Of a DNA stretch of 48,107 bases, positions 8,163-17,131 are shown piece after piece. The notes below the pieces were generated by a model. That model was not told the origin of the DNA and made no database searches. It saw only the letters and a program-made list of their open reading frames with translations. This stretch comes from Bacteroidaceae bacterium (GTDB lineage: Bacteria; Bacteroidota; Bacteroidia; Bacteroidales; Bacteroidaceae): positions 1 to 48,107 of the forward strand of contig JAILDV010000044.1 in assembly GCA_024688885.1 (NCBI GenBank), in the 5' to 3' direction. The translations under genes were made by a program, and so were the position numbers. Each line of letters starts with the position of its first letter. Positions within the stretch are counted from its first letter, which is position 1.

Positions 8163-8178
8163 ATAAAGAATTAGGAAT

Positions 8179-8268
8179 TAGGAATGAGGAAAGGGGAATT
8201 ATTTCCATAAAAATACTTTTTTTTATTAATAAAAGCAAAAAATCCTAAATCCTCGTTCCTCATTCCTA
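8179..8268. repeat. 13-bp inverted repeat in divergent spacer
   Basis: TAGGAATGAGGAA (8179-8191) and its exact reverse complement (8256-8268) bracket an AT-rich 64-base loop between two divergent promoters. The arms belong to the GGAATTAGGAAT low-complexity type also seen at 3676-3695. They could form a hairpin, but no T tract follows. Confidence 0.6.
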
Positions 8269-8279
8269 TTTAAAATTAC

Positions 8280-8287
8280 TACCTTTG
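8280..8287 (+). promoter_or_regulatory. -7 element for the GH35 gene
   Basis: TACCTTTG, 33 bases before the start codon at 8321, matches TAnnTTTG. The -33 region is inside the inverted repeat and does not match TTTG well. Confidence 0.55.
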
Positions 8288-8320
8288 TCGAAAGAAAACT
8301 AATATAAACCTATTTATACA

Positions 8321-10723
8321 ATGAGAAAAATCATTACTTTGTTTTCCCTCATGGCTGCCTTGTTGGTGGCGATTCCTTCTTTTTCCCAAAAAGCCAAGGG
8401 AACATTCGAGGCTGGCAACGGCACGTTTCTGCTGAACGGAAAGCCTTTCGTGGTGAAGGCTGCCGAGATTCACTATCCCCGCATTCCCAAACCTTATTGG
8501 GAGCATCGCATCAAGATGTGTAAGGCATTGGGTATGAACACTGTATGTATCTACATCTTCTGGAATATCCACGAACAGCAGGAAGGTCAGTTTGACTTCA
8601 CAGGAAACAACGATGTGGCTGAATTCTGCCGTCTGGCACAGAAGAACGGCATGTATGTCATTGTTCGTCCTGGTCCCTACGTTTGTGCTGAATGGGAAAT
8701 GGGTGGTCTTCCTTGGTGGTTGCTGAAAAAGAAAGACATCAAGCTCAGAGAGCGTGACCCTTACTTCATGGAGCGTGTGAAGATATTCGAGCAGAAGGTA
8801 GGCGAACAATTGGCAGGTCTCACCATTCAGAACGGTGGTCCCATCATCATGGTGCAGGTGGAGAATGAGTATGGTTCCTACGGTGAGGACAAACCTTATG
8901 TGAGTGAGATTCGTGACTGTCTGCGTGGCATCTATGGCAAGGAGTTGGCACTCTTCCAGTGCGACTGGTCTTCCAACTTTGAGAAGAATGGACTTGATGA
9001 CCTCGTATGGACGATGAACTTCGGTACGGGCGCCAACATCGACGACCAGTTCCGTCGTCTGAAGCAGTTGCGACCCAACACCCCACTGATGTGCTCTGAG
9101 TTCTGGAGCGGATGGTTCGACAAGTGGGGTGCCCGTCATGAGACCCGTCCTGCCAAGGATATGGTGGACGGTATGGACGAAATGCTCTCGAAGGGTATCA
9201 GTTTCTCGCTCTACATGACGCACGGAGGTACTTCGTTCGGTCATTGGGCTGGAGCGAACTCTCCTGGCTTTGCACCTGATGTTACGAGCTATGACTATGA
9301 TGCTCCTATTAACGAGTATGGACAAACTACGCCCAAATACTTCGAGTTGCGCAAGATGATGGAAAAGTACAATGACGGCAAGGCTTTGCCTGCTGTGCCT
9401 AAACCTGCAGCGCCAATCATCACGATTCCGAAGTTTGAACTGACGGAGTTCTCTTCAATATTTAATGGTACAGATTCTGAGTTCAAACTGCCCATTTGCA
9501 AGGATGGTGGCTTGATGACATTCGAGGAGATGGATATGGGTTGGGGATCGATGCTCTACACAACCACAATGCCTGAGATTCCCGCACAGAGCGTTATCAC
9601 TGCTGATTTCCACGACTTTGCGCAAGTGTTCATCAATGGCAAATACATCGGAAAGATTGACCGTGTGAAGAACGAGAAGAGCCTCACACTGCCTCCTGTA
9701 AAGAAGGGTGATGAATTGGAAATCCTTGTTGAAGCGATGGGACGCATCAACTTTGGTCGCGCCATTAAAGACTTCAAGGGCATTGTGGGCGAAGTAGCCA
9801 TCACTGCAGAAGTGGAAGGCATCGAAACCACATGGAAACCACAAAATTGGGTTAAATTCGGATTGCCTGACTCTTACGAGAAAGCTGCAGATGCTTTTGT
9901 CCACAACAATGATTACACAAAAGCTGAAAATGAAGGCCAGCGATTGGGTAAGAAGCCACAATGGAACGTTGATGGACATGATTTGGTGAGCAAGCGTGGC
10001 TACTATCGTGGCTACTTCAACCTCACCAAAGTGGGCGACACCTTCCTGAATTTCGAGACATGGGGCAAGGGACAAGTATGGGTGAACGGTCACGCTTTGG
10101 GCCGCATCTGGAGCATCGGTCCCCAACAGACACTCTATGTGCCTGGCTGCTGGCTGAAGAAAGGGAAGAACGAAATCATTGTGCTTGATGTGGTAGGTCT
10201 CAAGGAAGCTGTGGTTTGGGGACAGGCAGAGCCTGAACTCAACAAGCTCCAGTTGGAGAAGTCGAACAAACACAATAACATTGGTGACAAGCCCGACCTC
10301 AACAGTGCCACACCTGCAGCCACAGGAGCTTTCAATGCTGGCAATGGTTGGCAGACCGTCAAGTTCAACACTCCACAAAAGGGTCGTTATCTTGCCATCG
10401 AATGTACTTCCACGCAAGACGGAAAGGCGCAAGTTGCCATTGCAGAACTCTATCTGCAAGGAACTGACGGCAAGCGCATCTCACGCGAACCTTGGACCAC
10501 CAAGTACGCCAACAGCGAAGAGGAGAACGGCAACCATACTGGTGACAAAGTGTATGACCTGCAAGAGAGCACCTACTGGCAGACGGAGAAGAGTGCCACC
10601 CTGCCCCACCTCCTCGTCATCGACCTTGGCAGCGAGCAGACCATCTCAGCACTCGAATATCTGCCACGTGCAGAACAAGGAGCCCCTGGCAGTGTGAAGA
10701 ACTACAAGATTTATCTCTACTAG
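8321..10723 (+). CDS. GH35 family glycosidase (beta-galactosidase type), secreted
   Basis: This 800-residue protein has a signal peptide (residues 1-22, ending IPSFSQ). The GH35 TIM barrel begins at about residue 30 (FLLNGKPFVVKAAEIHYPRI) and continues through YIFWNIHEQQEG and VRPGPYVCAEWEMGG. The acid/base motif ENEYGSYG places E183 as donor, and CSEFWSGWFDKWG places E260 as nucleophile. The barrel is followed by beta-sandwich modules (about 370-620; WVNGHALGRIWSIGPQQTLYVP is the usual jelly-roll of this family). A C-terminal F5/8 type C-like carbohydrate-binding domain covers about 665-800. The expected activity is removal of terminal beta-galactose from plant or mucin glycans in the periplasm or outside. 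The gene stands alone, with a terminator downstream and a -7 element upstream. Confidence 0.94.
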   Translation: MRKIITLFSLMAALLVAIPSFSQKAKGTFEAGNGTFLLNGKPFVVKAAEIHYPRIPKPYWEHRIKMCKALGMNTVCIYIFWNIHEQQEGQFDFTGNNDVAEFCRLAQKNGMYVIVRPGPYVCAEWEMGGLPWWLLKKKDIKLRERDPYFMERVKIFEQKVGEQLAGLTIQNGGPIIMVQVENEYGSYGEDKPYVSEIRDCLRGIYGKELALFQCDWSSNFEKNGLDDLVWTMNFGTGANIDDQFRRLKQLRPNTPLMCSEFWSGWFDKWGARHETRPAKDMVDGMDEMLSKGISFSLYMTHGGTSFGHWAGANSPGFAPDVTSYDYDAPINEYGQTTPKYFELRKMMEKYNDGKALPAVPKPAAPIITIPKFELTEFSSIFNGTDSEFKLPICKDGGLMTFEEMDMGWGSMLYTTTMPEIPAQSVITADFHDFAQVFINGKYIGKIDRVKNEKSLTLPPVKKGDELEILVEAMGRINFGRAIKDFKGIVGEVAITAEVEGIETTWKPQNWVKFGLPDSYEKAADAFVHNNDYTKAENEGQRLGKKPQWNVDGHDLVSKRGYYRGYFNLTKVGDTFLNFETWGKGQVWVNGHALGRIWSIGPQQTLYVPGCWLKKGKNEIIVLDVVGLKEAVVWGQAEPELNKLQLEKSNKHNNIGDKPDLNSATPAATGAFNAGNGWQTVKFNTPQKGRYLAIECTSTQDGKAQVAIAELYLQGTDGKRISREPWTTKYANSEEENGNHTGDKVYDLQESTYWQTEKSATLPHLLVIDLGSEQTISALEYLPRAEQGAPGSVKNYKIYLY

Positions 10724-10781
10724 GCTAGAAAGACTAGCGAAACTAATATAACTAGTAAAACTAGAAAAGCTAGATAACTAG
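10720..10781. repeat. CTAG-dense spacer
   Basis: CTAG occurs seven times in 62 bases (10720, 10725, 10734, 10752, 10761, 10770, 10778), including the stop codon of the GH35 gene. The loose unit is AACTAGAAA. A similar patch occurs at 14348-14377. Confidence 0.75.
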
Positions 10782-10791
10782 AAACAAAAGA

Positions 10792-10829
10792 CCTCGACAG
10801 GACGATTTCCTGCCGAGGCTTTCTTTTTG
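10792..10829. terminator. Bidirectional terminator between GH35 gene and ilvC
   Basis: The stem CCTCGaCAGGA / TCCTGcCGAGG (10792-10818) is followed on the plus strand by CTTTCTTTTTG. On the minus strand it is followed by TCTTTTGTTT, so it can serve both convergent genes. Confidence 0.85.
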
Positions 10830-10854
10830 TTTGTCTATGTGTGTTCGGAACAGA

Positions 10855-11898
10855 TTAGTTGTTCTCAGGACGAAGCTGACGAACGACCTCTGCAGTGCGC
10901 CACATCTCAGAATCGTGGAGAGCAGCGAGCTCCTTCTCGAGACCTACGCGGTAGTCTGGCTTAGAGTTAGCGTCGATAGAGATCTGAGCCTCATGACCAG
11001 ACTTCACAGATGCATAGAGCTTCTCAACAACTGGCTTGATGGCATCGTGGAAAGGACCCATCCAGTCAAGAGCACCACGCTGTGCAGTAGTTGAGCAGTT
11101 AGCGTACATCCAGTCCATACCCTTCTGAGCGAAGAGAGGCATGAGTGACTGAGTGAGCTCTTCAACTGTCTCGTTGAATGCCTCAGATGGAGTGTGACCG
11201 TTCTCACGGAGCACTTCGTACTGAGCGAGGAGAAGGCCCTGGATTGCACCCATGAGTGAACCACGCTCGCCAGTGAGGTCAGAAGTGGCCTCGCGCTGGA
11301 AAGTCGTCTCGAACAGGTAGCCAGAACCGATACCGATACCAAGAGCAAGAGTACGGTCAAGTGCCTTGCCTGTAGCGTCCTGATATACTGCGTAAGAAGA
11401 GTTCAGGCCACGGCCTTCGAGGAACATAGTGCGGAGTGATGTACCAGAACCCTTAGGAGCCACCATGATGACGTCGATGTCCTTAGCAGGAACACAACCA
11501 GTGCGGTCGTTCCAAGTGATAGCGAAACCATGAGAGAAGTAGAGAGCCTTACCAGGAGTGAGGTACTTCTTGAGAGTTGGCCATACAGACATCACAGCAG
11601 CGTCTGAAAGCAGACACATCACGATAGTACCCTTCTCAGCAGCCTCCTCGATAGAGAAAAGAGTCTCACCAGGTACCCAACCATCCTTAATTGCCTTCTC
11701 GAAAGTCTTGCCCTGACGCTGACCGACGATTACGTTGAAACCGTTGTCGCGGAGGTTGCAAGCCTGACCAGGACCCTGAACGCCATAACCAATCACTGCG
11801 ATAGTCTCGTCCTTCAAAATCTCACGAGCTTTCTCCAGTGGGAATTCTTCACGTGTCATTACCTCTTCGATAACGCCACCAAAATTCATTTTTGCCAT
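10855..11898 (-). CDS. ilvC: Ketol-acid reductoisomerase
   Basis: IlvC converts 2-acetolactate to 2,3-dihydroxyisovalerate, and the isoleucine-branch analogue, using NADPH and magnesium. It is the second step of valine/isoleucine synthesis. The 347-residue protein has the N-terminal nucleotide-binding motif (IAVIGYGVQGPGQACNLRDN, about residues 33-52). It is followed by a segment matching the cofactor-specificity loop (GQRQGKTFEKA). The magnesium-binding acidic region includes DLTGERGSLMGAIQG, and the later ATTAQRGALDW segment belongs to the C-terminal knotted domain. It is the last gene of ilvD-ilvB-ilvN-ilvC, 59 bases after ilvN, and is closed by the terminator at 10792-10829. Confidence 0.97.
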   Translation of the reverse strand: MAKMNFGGVIEEVMTREEFPLEKAREILKDETIAVIGYGVQGPGQACNLRDNGFNVIVGQRQGKTFEKAIKDGWVPGETLFSIEEAAEKGTIVMCLLSDAAVMSVWPTLKKYLTPGKALYFSHGFAITWNDRTGCVPAKDIDVIMVAPKGSGTSLRTMFLEGRGLNSSYAVYQDATGKALDRTLALGIGIGSGYLFETTFQREATSDLTGERGSLMGAIQGLLLAQYEVLRENGHTPSEAFNETVEELTQSLMPLFAQKGMDWMYANCSTTAQRGALDWMGPFHDAIKPVVEKLYASVKSGHEAQISIDANSKPDYRVGLEKELAALHDSEMWRTAEVVRQLRPENN

Positions 11899-11957
11899 TT
11901 TGTTTTTGTTTTTATTTGTGCAAGGAAGATCCTTGCTGGTTATTATTATAAAATGTA

Positions 11958-12638
11958 TTATTTTGTAGCTTTTCTCTTTGCTTCACGAACAGCCAACCAT
12001 TCATCCAGATGTTCCACACGACTCTTGGTGATGCAGATACGTCCAGAACGGACAAACTGCAAGACACAATCCATCTTCTTCAACTGGTCGAAGAGGGAGA
12101 TGATTACATCGGGGAAACATGTGATCTCCACCACAGAGTAAGTGCTGTTCACCTCAATGATACGTGCATCATAAGAGCGCACCAAACTGCTGACTTCGCG
12201 GTTCTTCATCATCGCAGGCGTACTGAGTTTGAACAATGCCGTCTCATTGATGAACAATTCCTCGTCCGTATAGAAGTGCGCCTGAAGCACGTCAATACGT
12301 TTCTCCACCTGTGATGTAAGGATTCGAGCCATGCGTTCATCGCAGTAGGCTGTGACAGTGTACTTATGCGCACCAGGCGTGCTGGATGCACACACATTGA
12401 GCGACTCGATATTAACCTGACGACGTGTGAACACAGCCGTGATCTGTGAAAGCAGACCTGGCACATTCTCTGAATAAATCAGGAAAGTATAGAGCTTTGT
12501 TGTATCTTGTTCCATTGTTGGAGTTTGTACTTTTATTTCCTTTTCTTTGGCGGGATGCGCTCCGAGCAGACGCTCACATTTTCCGCATGAGGAACACTCG
12601 CCGCACTGACCACCAAAGGTTTTCTTTGTCGTTTGCAT
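11958..12638 (-). CDS. ilvN: Acetolactate synthase small subunit with Cys-rich N-terminal extension
   Basis: This regulatory subunit of acetohydroxyacid synthase senses valine through an ACT domain. The ACT fold begins at about residue 48 (LYTFLIYSENVPGLLSQ) with the typical FTRRQVNIESLNV motif. A second regulatory domain follows. The start at 12638 overlaps the ilvB stop by one base (TAATG), which argues for translational coupling at this start. The first 41 residues are then an extension not usual for the family, with four cysteines at residues 12, 15, 18 and 21 (CGECSSCGKC). Starting instead at Met42 would give 185 residues, close to the normal length. The CxxCxxCxxC motif suggests a metal or iron-sulfur site. 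That role is inferred only. Confidence 0.93.
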   Translation of the reverse strand: MQTTKKTFGGQCGECSSCGKCERLLGAHPAKEKEIKVQTPTMEQDTTKLYTFLIYSENVPGLLSQITAVFTRRQVNIESLNVCASSTPGAHKYTVTAYCDERMARILTSQVEKRIDVLQAHFYTDEELFINETALFKLSTPAMMKNREVSSLVRSYDARIIEVNSTYSVVEITCFPDVIISLFDQLKKMDCVLQFVRSGRICITKSRVEHLDEWLAVREAKRKATK

Positions 12639-14332
12639 TATAACTCAAGCAGCATCTCATCAATGTTAGCTCCAGGAGGAGTCATCGGAAGCACATTATC
12701 TTCTTCCTTGATGGCACACTGCAAAAGATATGGACCTGGTGTTGCCAACATCTCGGCAATCGCTGCGTCAAGGTCTTTACGTTCAATCACCGTCTTGGCT
12801 GGAATGCCATAACCCTTTGCTATCAATTCGTAGTTCGGATTGACCATCGGGGTGAATGAATAACGATGAGCGAAGAACATCTCCTGCCACTGGCGCACAT
12901 TACCAAGGAAGTTGTTGTTCAGGAGAATAATCTTCACAGGGGCTCCTTGTTCCATGATGGTGCCGAGTTCTTGAATCGTCATCTGCAAGCCACCATCGCC
13001 CACGAAAAGACAAACGGTTCTGTCGGGTGCTCCGAAAGTGGCACCGATGGCTGCAGGAAGTCCGAATCCCATCGTTCCCAGACCGCCTGAAGTGACCACC
13101 GAACGCTTTTGGGTGAACTTGAAGTAACGGCAAGCCATCAACTGGTTCTGTCCCACATCGGTCACCATGATGCCTTCGTTATGCGCTGCTTCGCTCACCT
13201 TGCGAATCACCTCACCCATCAAAAGTGGTCCTTCTGTTGGATGGAGTGCCTTGTCTATCACCTTCTCATATTCTTTCTCAGCGTATGGTTTGAAACCTTC
13301 AATCCAAGATGTATGCTTGGATGTATCCAACAATTTCGTCACAGCTGCAAGCGTTTCCTTACAGTTGCCCCACACTTTCAAATCAACAGGAACATTCTTG
13401 TTGAACTCTGCATGGTCTATGTCAAAATGGATAATCTTAGCCTGTTTGGCATAAGTGGCAAGATTGCCCGTCACACGGTCATCAAAACGCATGCCGACAG
13501 CAATGAGCAAGTCACACTGATTGGTCATCACATTAGGACCAAGATTACCGTGCATGCCCAAGATACCCATGTTCAGACGGTGGTCGGAAGGAATGGTGGA
13601 AAGTCCCATGAACGTAGTTCCGCATGGAAGGTCAGCCTTTTCCAAGAACGTGCGAAGTTCCTCTGTGGCATTACCCAGTTCCACACCTTGTCCCACCAGA
13701 ACAAAAGGTTTCACGCTGTTATTGATCATCTTGGCGGCACGCTCAATGTCCGTCATGTTCAAATCTGGATCAGGGTCATAACTGCGAATGAAATCCACCT
13801 CTGCAGGTTCAAACTCCACCATGCCCGTCTGCGCATTCTTGGCAAAGTCAAGCACCACAGGACCAGGGCGACCACTCTTGGCGATATAGAACGCACGAGC
13901 CACAGCCCAAGCCACATCTTCCGCACGACGAATCTGATAGCTCCACTTGCTGATAGGTGAAGTCACACCCACCACATCGACTTCCTGAAAGGCGTCTGTA
14001 CCCAACATAGCCACACCCACCTGACCACAGATGACCACCATCGGAGTGGAGTCAATCATGGCGTCAGCGATTCCTGTCACCGTATTGGTGGCGCCAGGAC
14101 CTGAGGTCACGATGGCACAACCCACTTTGCCACTCACACGGGCATAACCCTGAGCAGCATGAACGGCTCCCTGTTCATGGCGAACAAGAATGTGATTCAG
14201 TGTCTTCTTATGATCATAAAGTGCATCGTATGTAGGCATGATGCTTCCGCCTGGATAGCCGAAGAGGACATCCACCCCCTCATGCTCCAAAGCTCTCATC
14301 AAAGCCTCTGCACCTGTTATCTTTTCACTCAT
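12638..14332 (-). CDS. ilvB: Acetolactate synthase large (catalytic) subunit
   Basis: This thiamine-diphosphate enzyme condenses two pyruvates, or pyruvate and 2-ketobutyrate, to open the branched-chain amino acid pathway. The 564 residues show the full domain order. The N-terminal pyrimidine-binding domain has the catalytic Glu in RHEQGAVHAAQGYA (E53). The central FAD-associated domain follows, then the C-terminal cofactor domain with the GDG motif (FVGDGGLQMT) and the downstream NNNFLGNVRQWQEMFF motif. It is 52 bases downstream of ilvD and overlaps ilvN by one base, matching the standard operon in which both subunits are made together. Confidence 0.97.
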   Translation of the reverse strand: MSEKITGAEALMRALEHEGVDVLFGYPGGSIMPTYDALYDHKKTLNHILVRHEQGAVHAAQGYARVSGKVGCAIVTSGPGATNTVTGIADAMIDSTPMVVICGQVGVAMLGTDAFQEVDVVGVTSPISKWSYQIRRAEDVAWAVARAFYIAKSGRPGPVVLDFAKNAQTGMVEFEPAEVDFIRSYDPDPDLNMTDIERAAKMINNSVKPFVLVGQGVELGNATEELRTFLEKADLPCGTTFMGLSTIPSDHRLNMGILGMHGNLGPNVMTNQCDLLIAVGMRFDDRVTGNLATYAKQAKIIHFDIDHAEFNKNVPVDLKVWGNCKETLAAVTKLLDTSKHTSWIEGFKPYAEKEYEKVIDKALHPTEGPLLMGEVIRKVSEAAHNEGIMVTDVGQNQLMACRYFKFTQKRSVVTSGGLGTMGFGLPAAIGATFGAPDRTVCLFVGDGGLQMTIQELGTIMEQGAPVKIILLNNNFLGNVRQWQEMFFAHRYSFTPMVNPNYELIAKGYGIPAKTVIERKDLDAAIAEMLATPGPYLLQCAIKEEDNVLPMTPPGANIDEMLLEL

Positions 14333-14347
14333 GTCTCTATCAATTGT

Positions 14348-14377
14348 CTAGTTATCTAGTAATGCTAGTTTACCTAG
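14348..14377. repeat. CTAG-dense spacer between ilvD and ilvB
   Basis: CTAG occurs four times in 30 bases (14348, 14356, 14365, 14374), like the patch at 10720-10781 beyond the end of the same operon. Confidence 0.7.
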
Positions 14378-14384
14378 TTTTCTT

Positions 14385-16187
14385 TTAGTCAATAATTCTC
14401 ACACCACCCTTATCGGCGCTTGCCACACTCTGGGCATAAGCACGGAGGGCTTTGGATACCACACGATTGCGTTTCAGCGGTTGCTGTGGACGCGCTACCA
14501 ATTCCTCGTCGCTGAGACGTACGTTGATGCTGCGGTTCGGAATATCAATGTCGATGATGTCGCCATCCTTAATCTTACCGATATTGCCACCCGATGCTGC
14601 TTCTGGAGAAATATGTCCGATGGAAAGACCTGATGTGCCGCCAGAGAAACGACCGTCAGTGATAAGGGCACATTCCTTACCCATGTGCATACTCTTGATG
14701 TATGAGGTTGGATAAAGCATCTCCTGCATGCCAGGACCACCCTTCGGTCCCTCGTGTGTGATGACGACCACGTCGCCCTTCTTCACCTTGCCGCCAAGGA
14801 TGCCCTCGCAAGCATCTTCCTGTGAGTCGAACACCACAGCTGGACCAGAGAACTTCCAAATGCTCTCATCCACACCAGCTGTCTTCACCACACAACCATC
14901 CTGTGCGATGTTGCCAAAGAGGATTGCCATACCGCCATCCTTTGTATAAGCATGTTCGATATCACGAATGCAACCATTCGCACGGTCAGTGTCAAGTGTC
15001 TCATAATTGGTGTTCTGAACACCCAACTGATTGCAGAACACACCAGCAGGAGCGCTGCTGTAGATGCGTTTTGCCTCAGGGTCGATGTTATCTTTCAAAA
15101 TAGAATACTTCTCAATGTCCTCTGCCAATGTGGCACCATTCACACGCTTTACATTCGTGTCAATCAGTCCACCCTTAGCCAATTCACCCAACAGATTCAA
15201 CATACCGCCTGCACGACCACACTCCTGCACAGAGTACTTCTGAGAGTTTGGCGCAAGTTTGCAGAGGAAAGGAGTCTTGCGGGAAAGCTTGTCAATGTCA
15301 GCCATCGTGAAGTCCACCCCAGCCTCTTGAGCCACTGCCAAAAGGTGCAGCACCGTATTAGTTGAAGCACCCATTGCAATGTCAAGCGTCATTGCATTGA
15401 GGAAAGCCTTGCGGGTGGCTATTGAACGAGGAAGGACTGACTCATCACCATCTTCGTAATAAGCGAATGCGTTCTTCACAATCTGGCGGGCAGCTGCCTT
15501 CATCAGTTCCTTACGGTTCACATGGGTGGCAAGAATGGTTCCGTTGCCAGGAAGAGAAAGACCGATGGCTTCAGTCAGGTTGTTCATAGAGTTAGCTGTA
15601 AACATACCAGAGCAGCAACCACAACCTGGACATGCACGGTTTTCCACCTCTGCCAATTCCTCATCGTTCACTGTGGGATCAGCACCCTTAATCATCGCAG
15701 CAATCAGGTCGAGGTTCTCGCCCTTGTACTTACCAGCCTCCATAGGACCACCACTGACAAAGACAGCGGGGATGTTCAGACGCATGGCAGCCATCAGCAT
15801 GCCCGGTGTGATCTTGTCACAGTTGGAGATACAAATCATTGCATCAGCCTTGTGTGCATTGCACATATACTCCACAGAGTCAGCGATGATGTCGCGAGAA
15901 GGCAGTGAATAGAGCATGCCGTCATGTCCCATGGCAATACCATCATCAATGGCGATGGTGTTGAACTCTGCCGCATAACATCCCATCTTTTCAATCTCCT
16001 CTTTCACAATCTGTCCAGCCTCATGCAGATGAGTGTGACCAGGAACAAACTGAGTGAAAGAATTGACGATGGCGATGATAGGTTTGCCGAATTGTTCACG
16101 CTTCATGCCGTTGGCTACCCACAGAGCACGTGCTCCAGCCATACGGCGACCTTCAGTGCAGACAGCACTACGTAACTGATGTTTCAT
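14385..16187 (-). CDS. ilvD: Dihydroxy-acid dehydratase
   Basis: IlvD dehydrates 2,3-dihydroxy acids to 2-keto acids, the third step of valine and isoleucine synthesis, with an iron-sulfur cluster. The 600-residue length suits the bacterial enzyme. Cluster-binding cysteines are visible in [11 protein letters not shown] (C119 and C123) and in the [16 protein letters not shown] motif (C186 to C192). The C-terminal half has [21 protein letters not shown], a family signature. It is the promoter-proximal gene of the ilv operon, with a leader of about 100 bases that can fold a hairpin. Confidence 0.97.
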   Translation of the reverse strand: MKHQLRSAVCTEGRRMAGARALWVANGMKREQFGKPIIAIVNSFTQFVPGHTHLHEAGQIVKEEIEKMGCYAAEFNTIAIDDGIAMGHDGMLYSLPSRDIIADSVEYMCNAHKADAMICISNCDKITPGMLMAAMRLNIPAVFVSGGPMEAGKYKGENLDLIAAMIKGADPTVNDEELAEVENRACPGCGCCSGMFTANSMNNLTEAIGLSLPGNGTILATHVNRKELMKAAARQIVKNAFAYYEDGDESVLPRSIATRKAFLNAMTLDIAMGASTNTVLHLLAVAQEAGVDFTMADIDKLSRKTPFLCKLAPNSQKYSVQECGRAGGMLNLLGELAKGGLIDTNVKRVNGATLAEDIEKYSILKDNIDPEAKRIYSSAPAGVFCNQLGVQNTNYETLDTDRANGCIRDIEHAYTKDGGMAILFGNIAQDGCVVKTAGVDESIWKFSGPAVVFDSQEDACEGILGGKVKKGDVVVITHEGPKGGPGMQEMLYPTSYIKSMHMGKECALITDGRFSGGTSGLSIGHISPEAASGGNIGKIKDGDIIDIDIPNRSINVRLSDEELVARPQQPLKRNRVVSKALRAYAQSVASADKGGVRIID

Positions 16188-16306
16188 ATTGTATGTTAGA
16201 GTTCTAATATCTTTTTACGCTTTAGGGAACAATAATGCCCCATTCTTCATTACGACAAAACACCTCTCCCAACGAGTGGGAAAGGAGTAAAACGGTTGCA
16301 AAATTA
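16188..16306 (-). promoter_or_regulatory. ilvD promoter and leader
   Basis: TAATTTTG on the minus strand (16299-16306) fits the -7 consensus; the -33 match is weak. The predicted leader holds a hairpin at 16263-16285 (CCTTTCCCA/TGGGAGAGG in the RNA, one G-U pair). It also has a tiny open frame at 16215-16250, MKNGALLFPKA then stop. Attenuation is possible, but the peptide has only two Leu codons. Confidence 0.45.
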
Positions 16307-16334
16307 CAAAATTCAGATGACATTTGACACATCT

Positions 16335-16380
16335 TTTTAAATAAAAACAAGCGGAACCTTGCAATTGGCAAAGATTCCGC
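16335..16380 (-). terminator. ribE terminator
   Basis: Read on the minus strand, GCGGAA/TTCCGC with an inner TTTGC/GCAA pairing (16351-16380) is followed by TTGTTTTTATTT. It lies 38 bases after the ribE stop codon. Confidence 0.85.
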
Positions 16381-16418
16381 CCTATTTTTGCACAAAAAGA
16401 AATGATTTGAGAACACAG

Positions 16419-17024
16419 TTATTGGTTGAATGACTGAATACGGGCAATGTATTTCCCGATGATGTCAAACTCCAGATTCACCTTCGTACCCACCTCTATC
16501 GTGTGGAAATTGGTGTTATCATAAGTGTAAGGAATGATGTTCACCTCAAAGCTGTCATCCTGCGAATTGCACACCGTCAGGCTGACACCATTCACCGTCA
16601 CACTACCCTTGTCAACCGTCATATAGCCCTTCTTGGCCATTTCCTTGTCAAACAGATATTTGAAACGGAATGTGTAACTGCCCTGTTGGTCAATCTTAGC
16701 CACACACTCAGCAGTCTGGTCAACATGTCCCTGCACGATGTGTCCATCCAAGCGTCCGTTCATCATCATGGAGCGTTCCACATTCACCTTGTCACCCACT
16801 TTCAGCAATCCAAGATTACTCTTCAACAGGGTTTCCTTCATAGCCGTGACCACATACTTTCCGTCAAAAATCTTCACCACCGTAAGACACACACCATTGT
16901 GCGCAACGCTCTGGTCTATCTTCAATTCGTCCACAAATGAGCAAGTGAGGGTGAAGTGCACGTTCTCCTGTTCCTTCTCTATCGCCACAACTGTGGCAAA
17001 TTCTTCAACGATTCCGCTAAACAT
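16419..17024 (-). CDS. ribE: Riboflavin synthase alpha chain
   Basis: This enzyme dismutates two 6,7-dimethyl-8-ribityllumazines to riboflavin. The 201-residue protein has the duplicated lumazine-binding fold. The first copy starts MFSGIVEEFATV with HNGVCLTVV, and the second has GHIVQGHVDQ and VNGVSLTVC. The start at 17024 is chosen over an in-frame ATG at 17054 because family members begin MFTGIVE and because 17054 lies inside the predicted promoter. It is a single-gene transcript ended by the hairpin at 16351-16380. It is divergent from the lipoprotein/GH51 operon. Confidence 0.95.
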   Translation of the reverse strand: MFSGIVEEFATVVAIEKEQENVHFTLTCSFVDELKIDQSVAHNGVCLTVVKIFDGKYVVTAMKETLLKSNLGLLKVGDKVNVERSMMMNGRLDGHIVQGHVDQTAECVAKIDQQGSYTFRFKYLFDKEMAKKGYMTVDKGSVTVNGVSLTVCNSQDDSFEVNIIPYTYDNTNFHTIEVGTKVNLEFDIIGKYIARIQSFNQ

Positions 17025-17051
17025 AGTCTTAATAATTATAAAATATGTATG

Positions 17052-17059
17052 CAAAGGTA
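17052..17059 (-). promoter_or_regulatory. -7 element for ribE
   Basis: TACCTTTG on the minus strand lies 27 bases before the ribE start codon. Confidence 0.6.
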
Positions 17060-17081
17060 CTCATATTTCCATAATAATCCA

Positions 17082-17089
17082 TAACTTTG
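17082..17089 (+). promoter_or_regulatory. -7 element for the lipoprotein/GH51/CE2 operon
   Basis: TAACTTTG followed by CAAC lies 42 bases before the start at 17132. Its -33 position falls on the ribE -7 element, so the two divergent promoters overlap. Confidence 0.6.
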
Positions 17090-17131
17090 CAACAAAAATA
17101 AAAGAAAACGACCAAAATCGCGAGACAAACA

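Noticed and set aside
8279-10459. Two long open frames antisense to the GH35 gene (348 and 334 residues)
   Set aside because: No motifs, and they overlap the signal peptide and catalytic domain of a well-supported gene.
13109-13960. 283-residue frame antisense to ilvB
   Set aside because: ilvB is complete with all motifs. The antisense product is His/Cys-rich and unlike a real protein.
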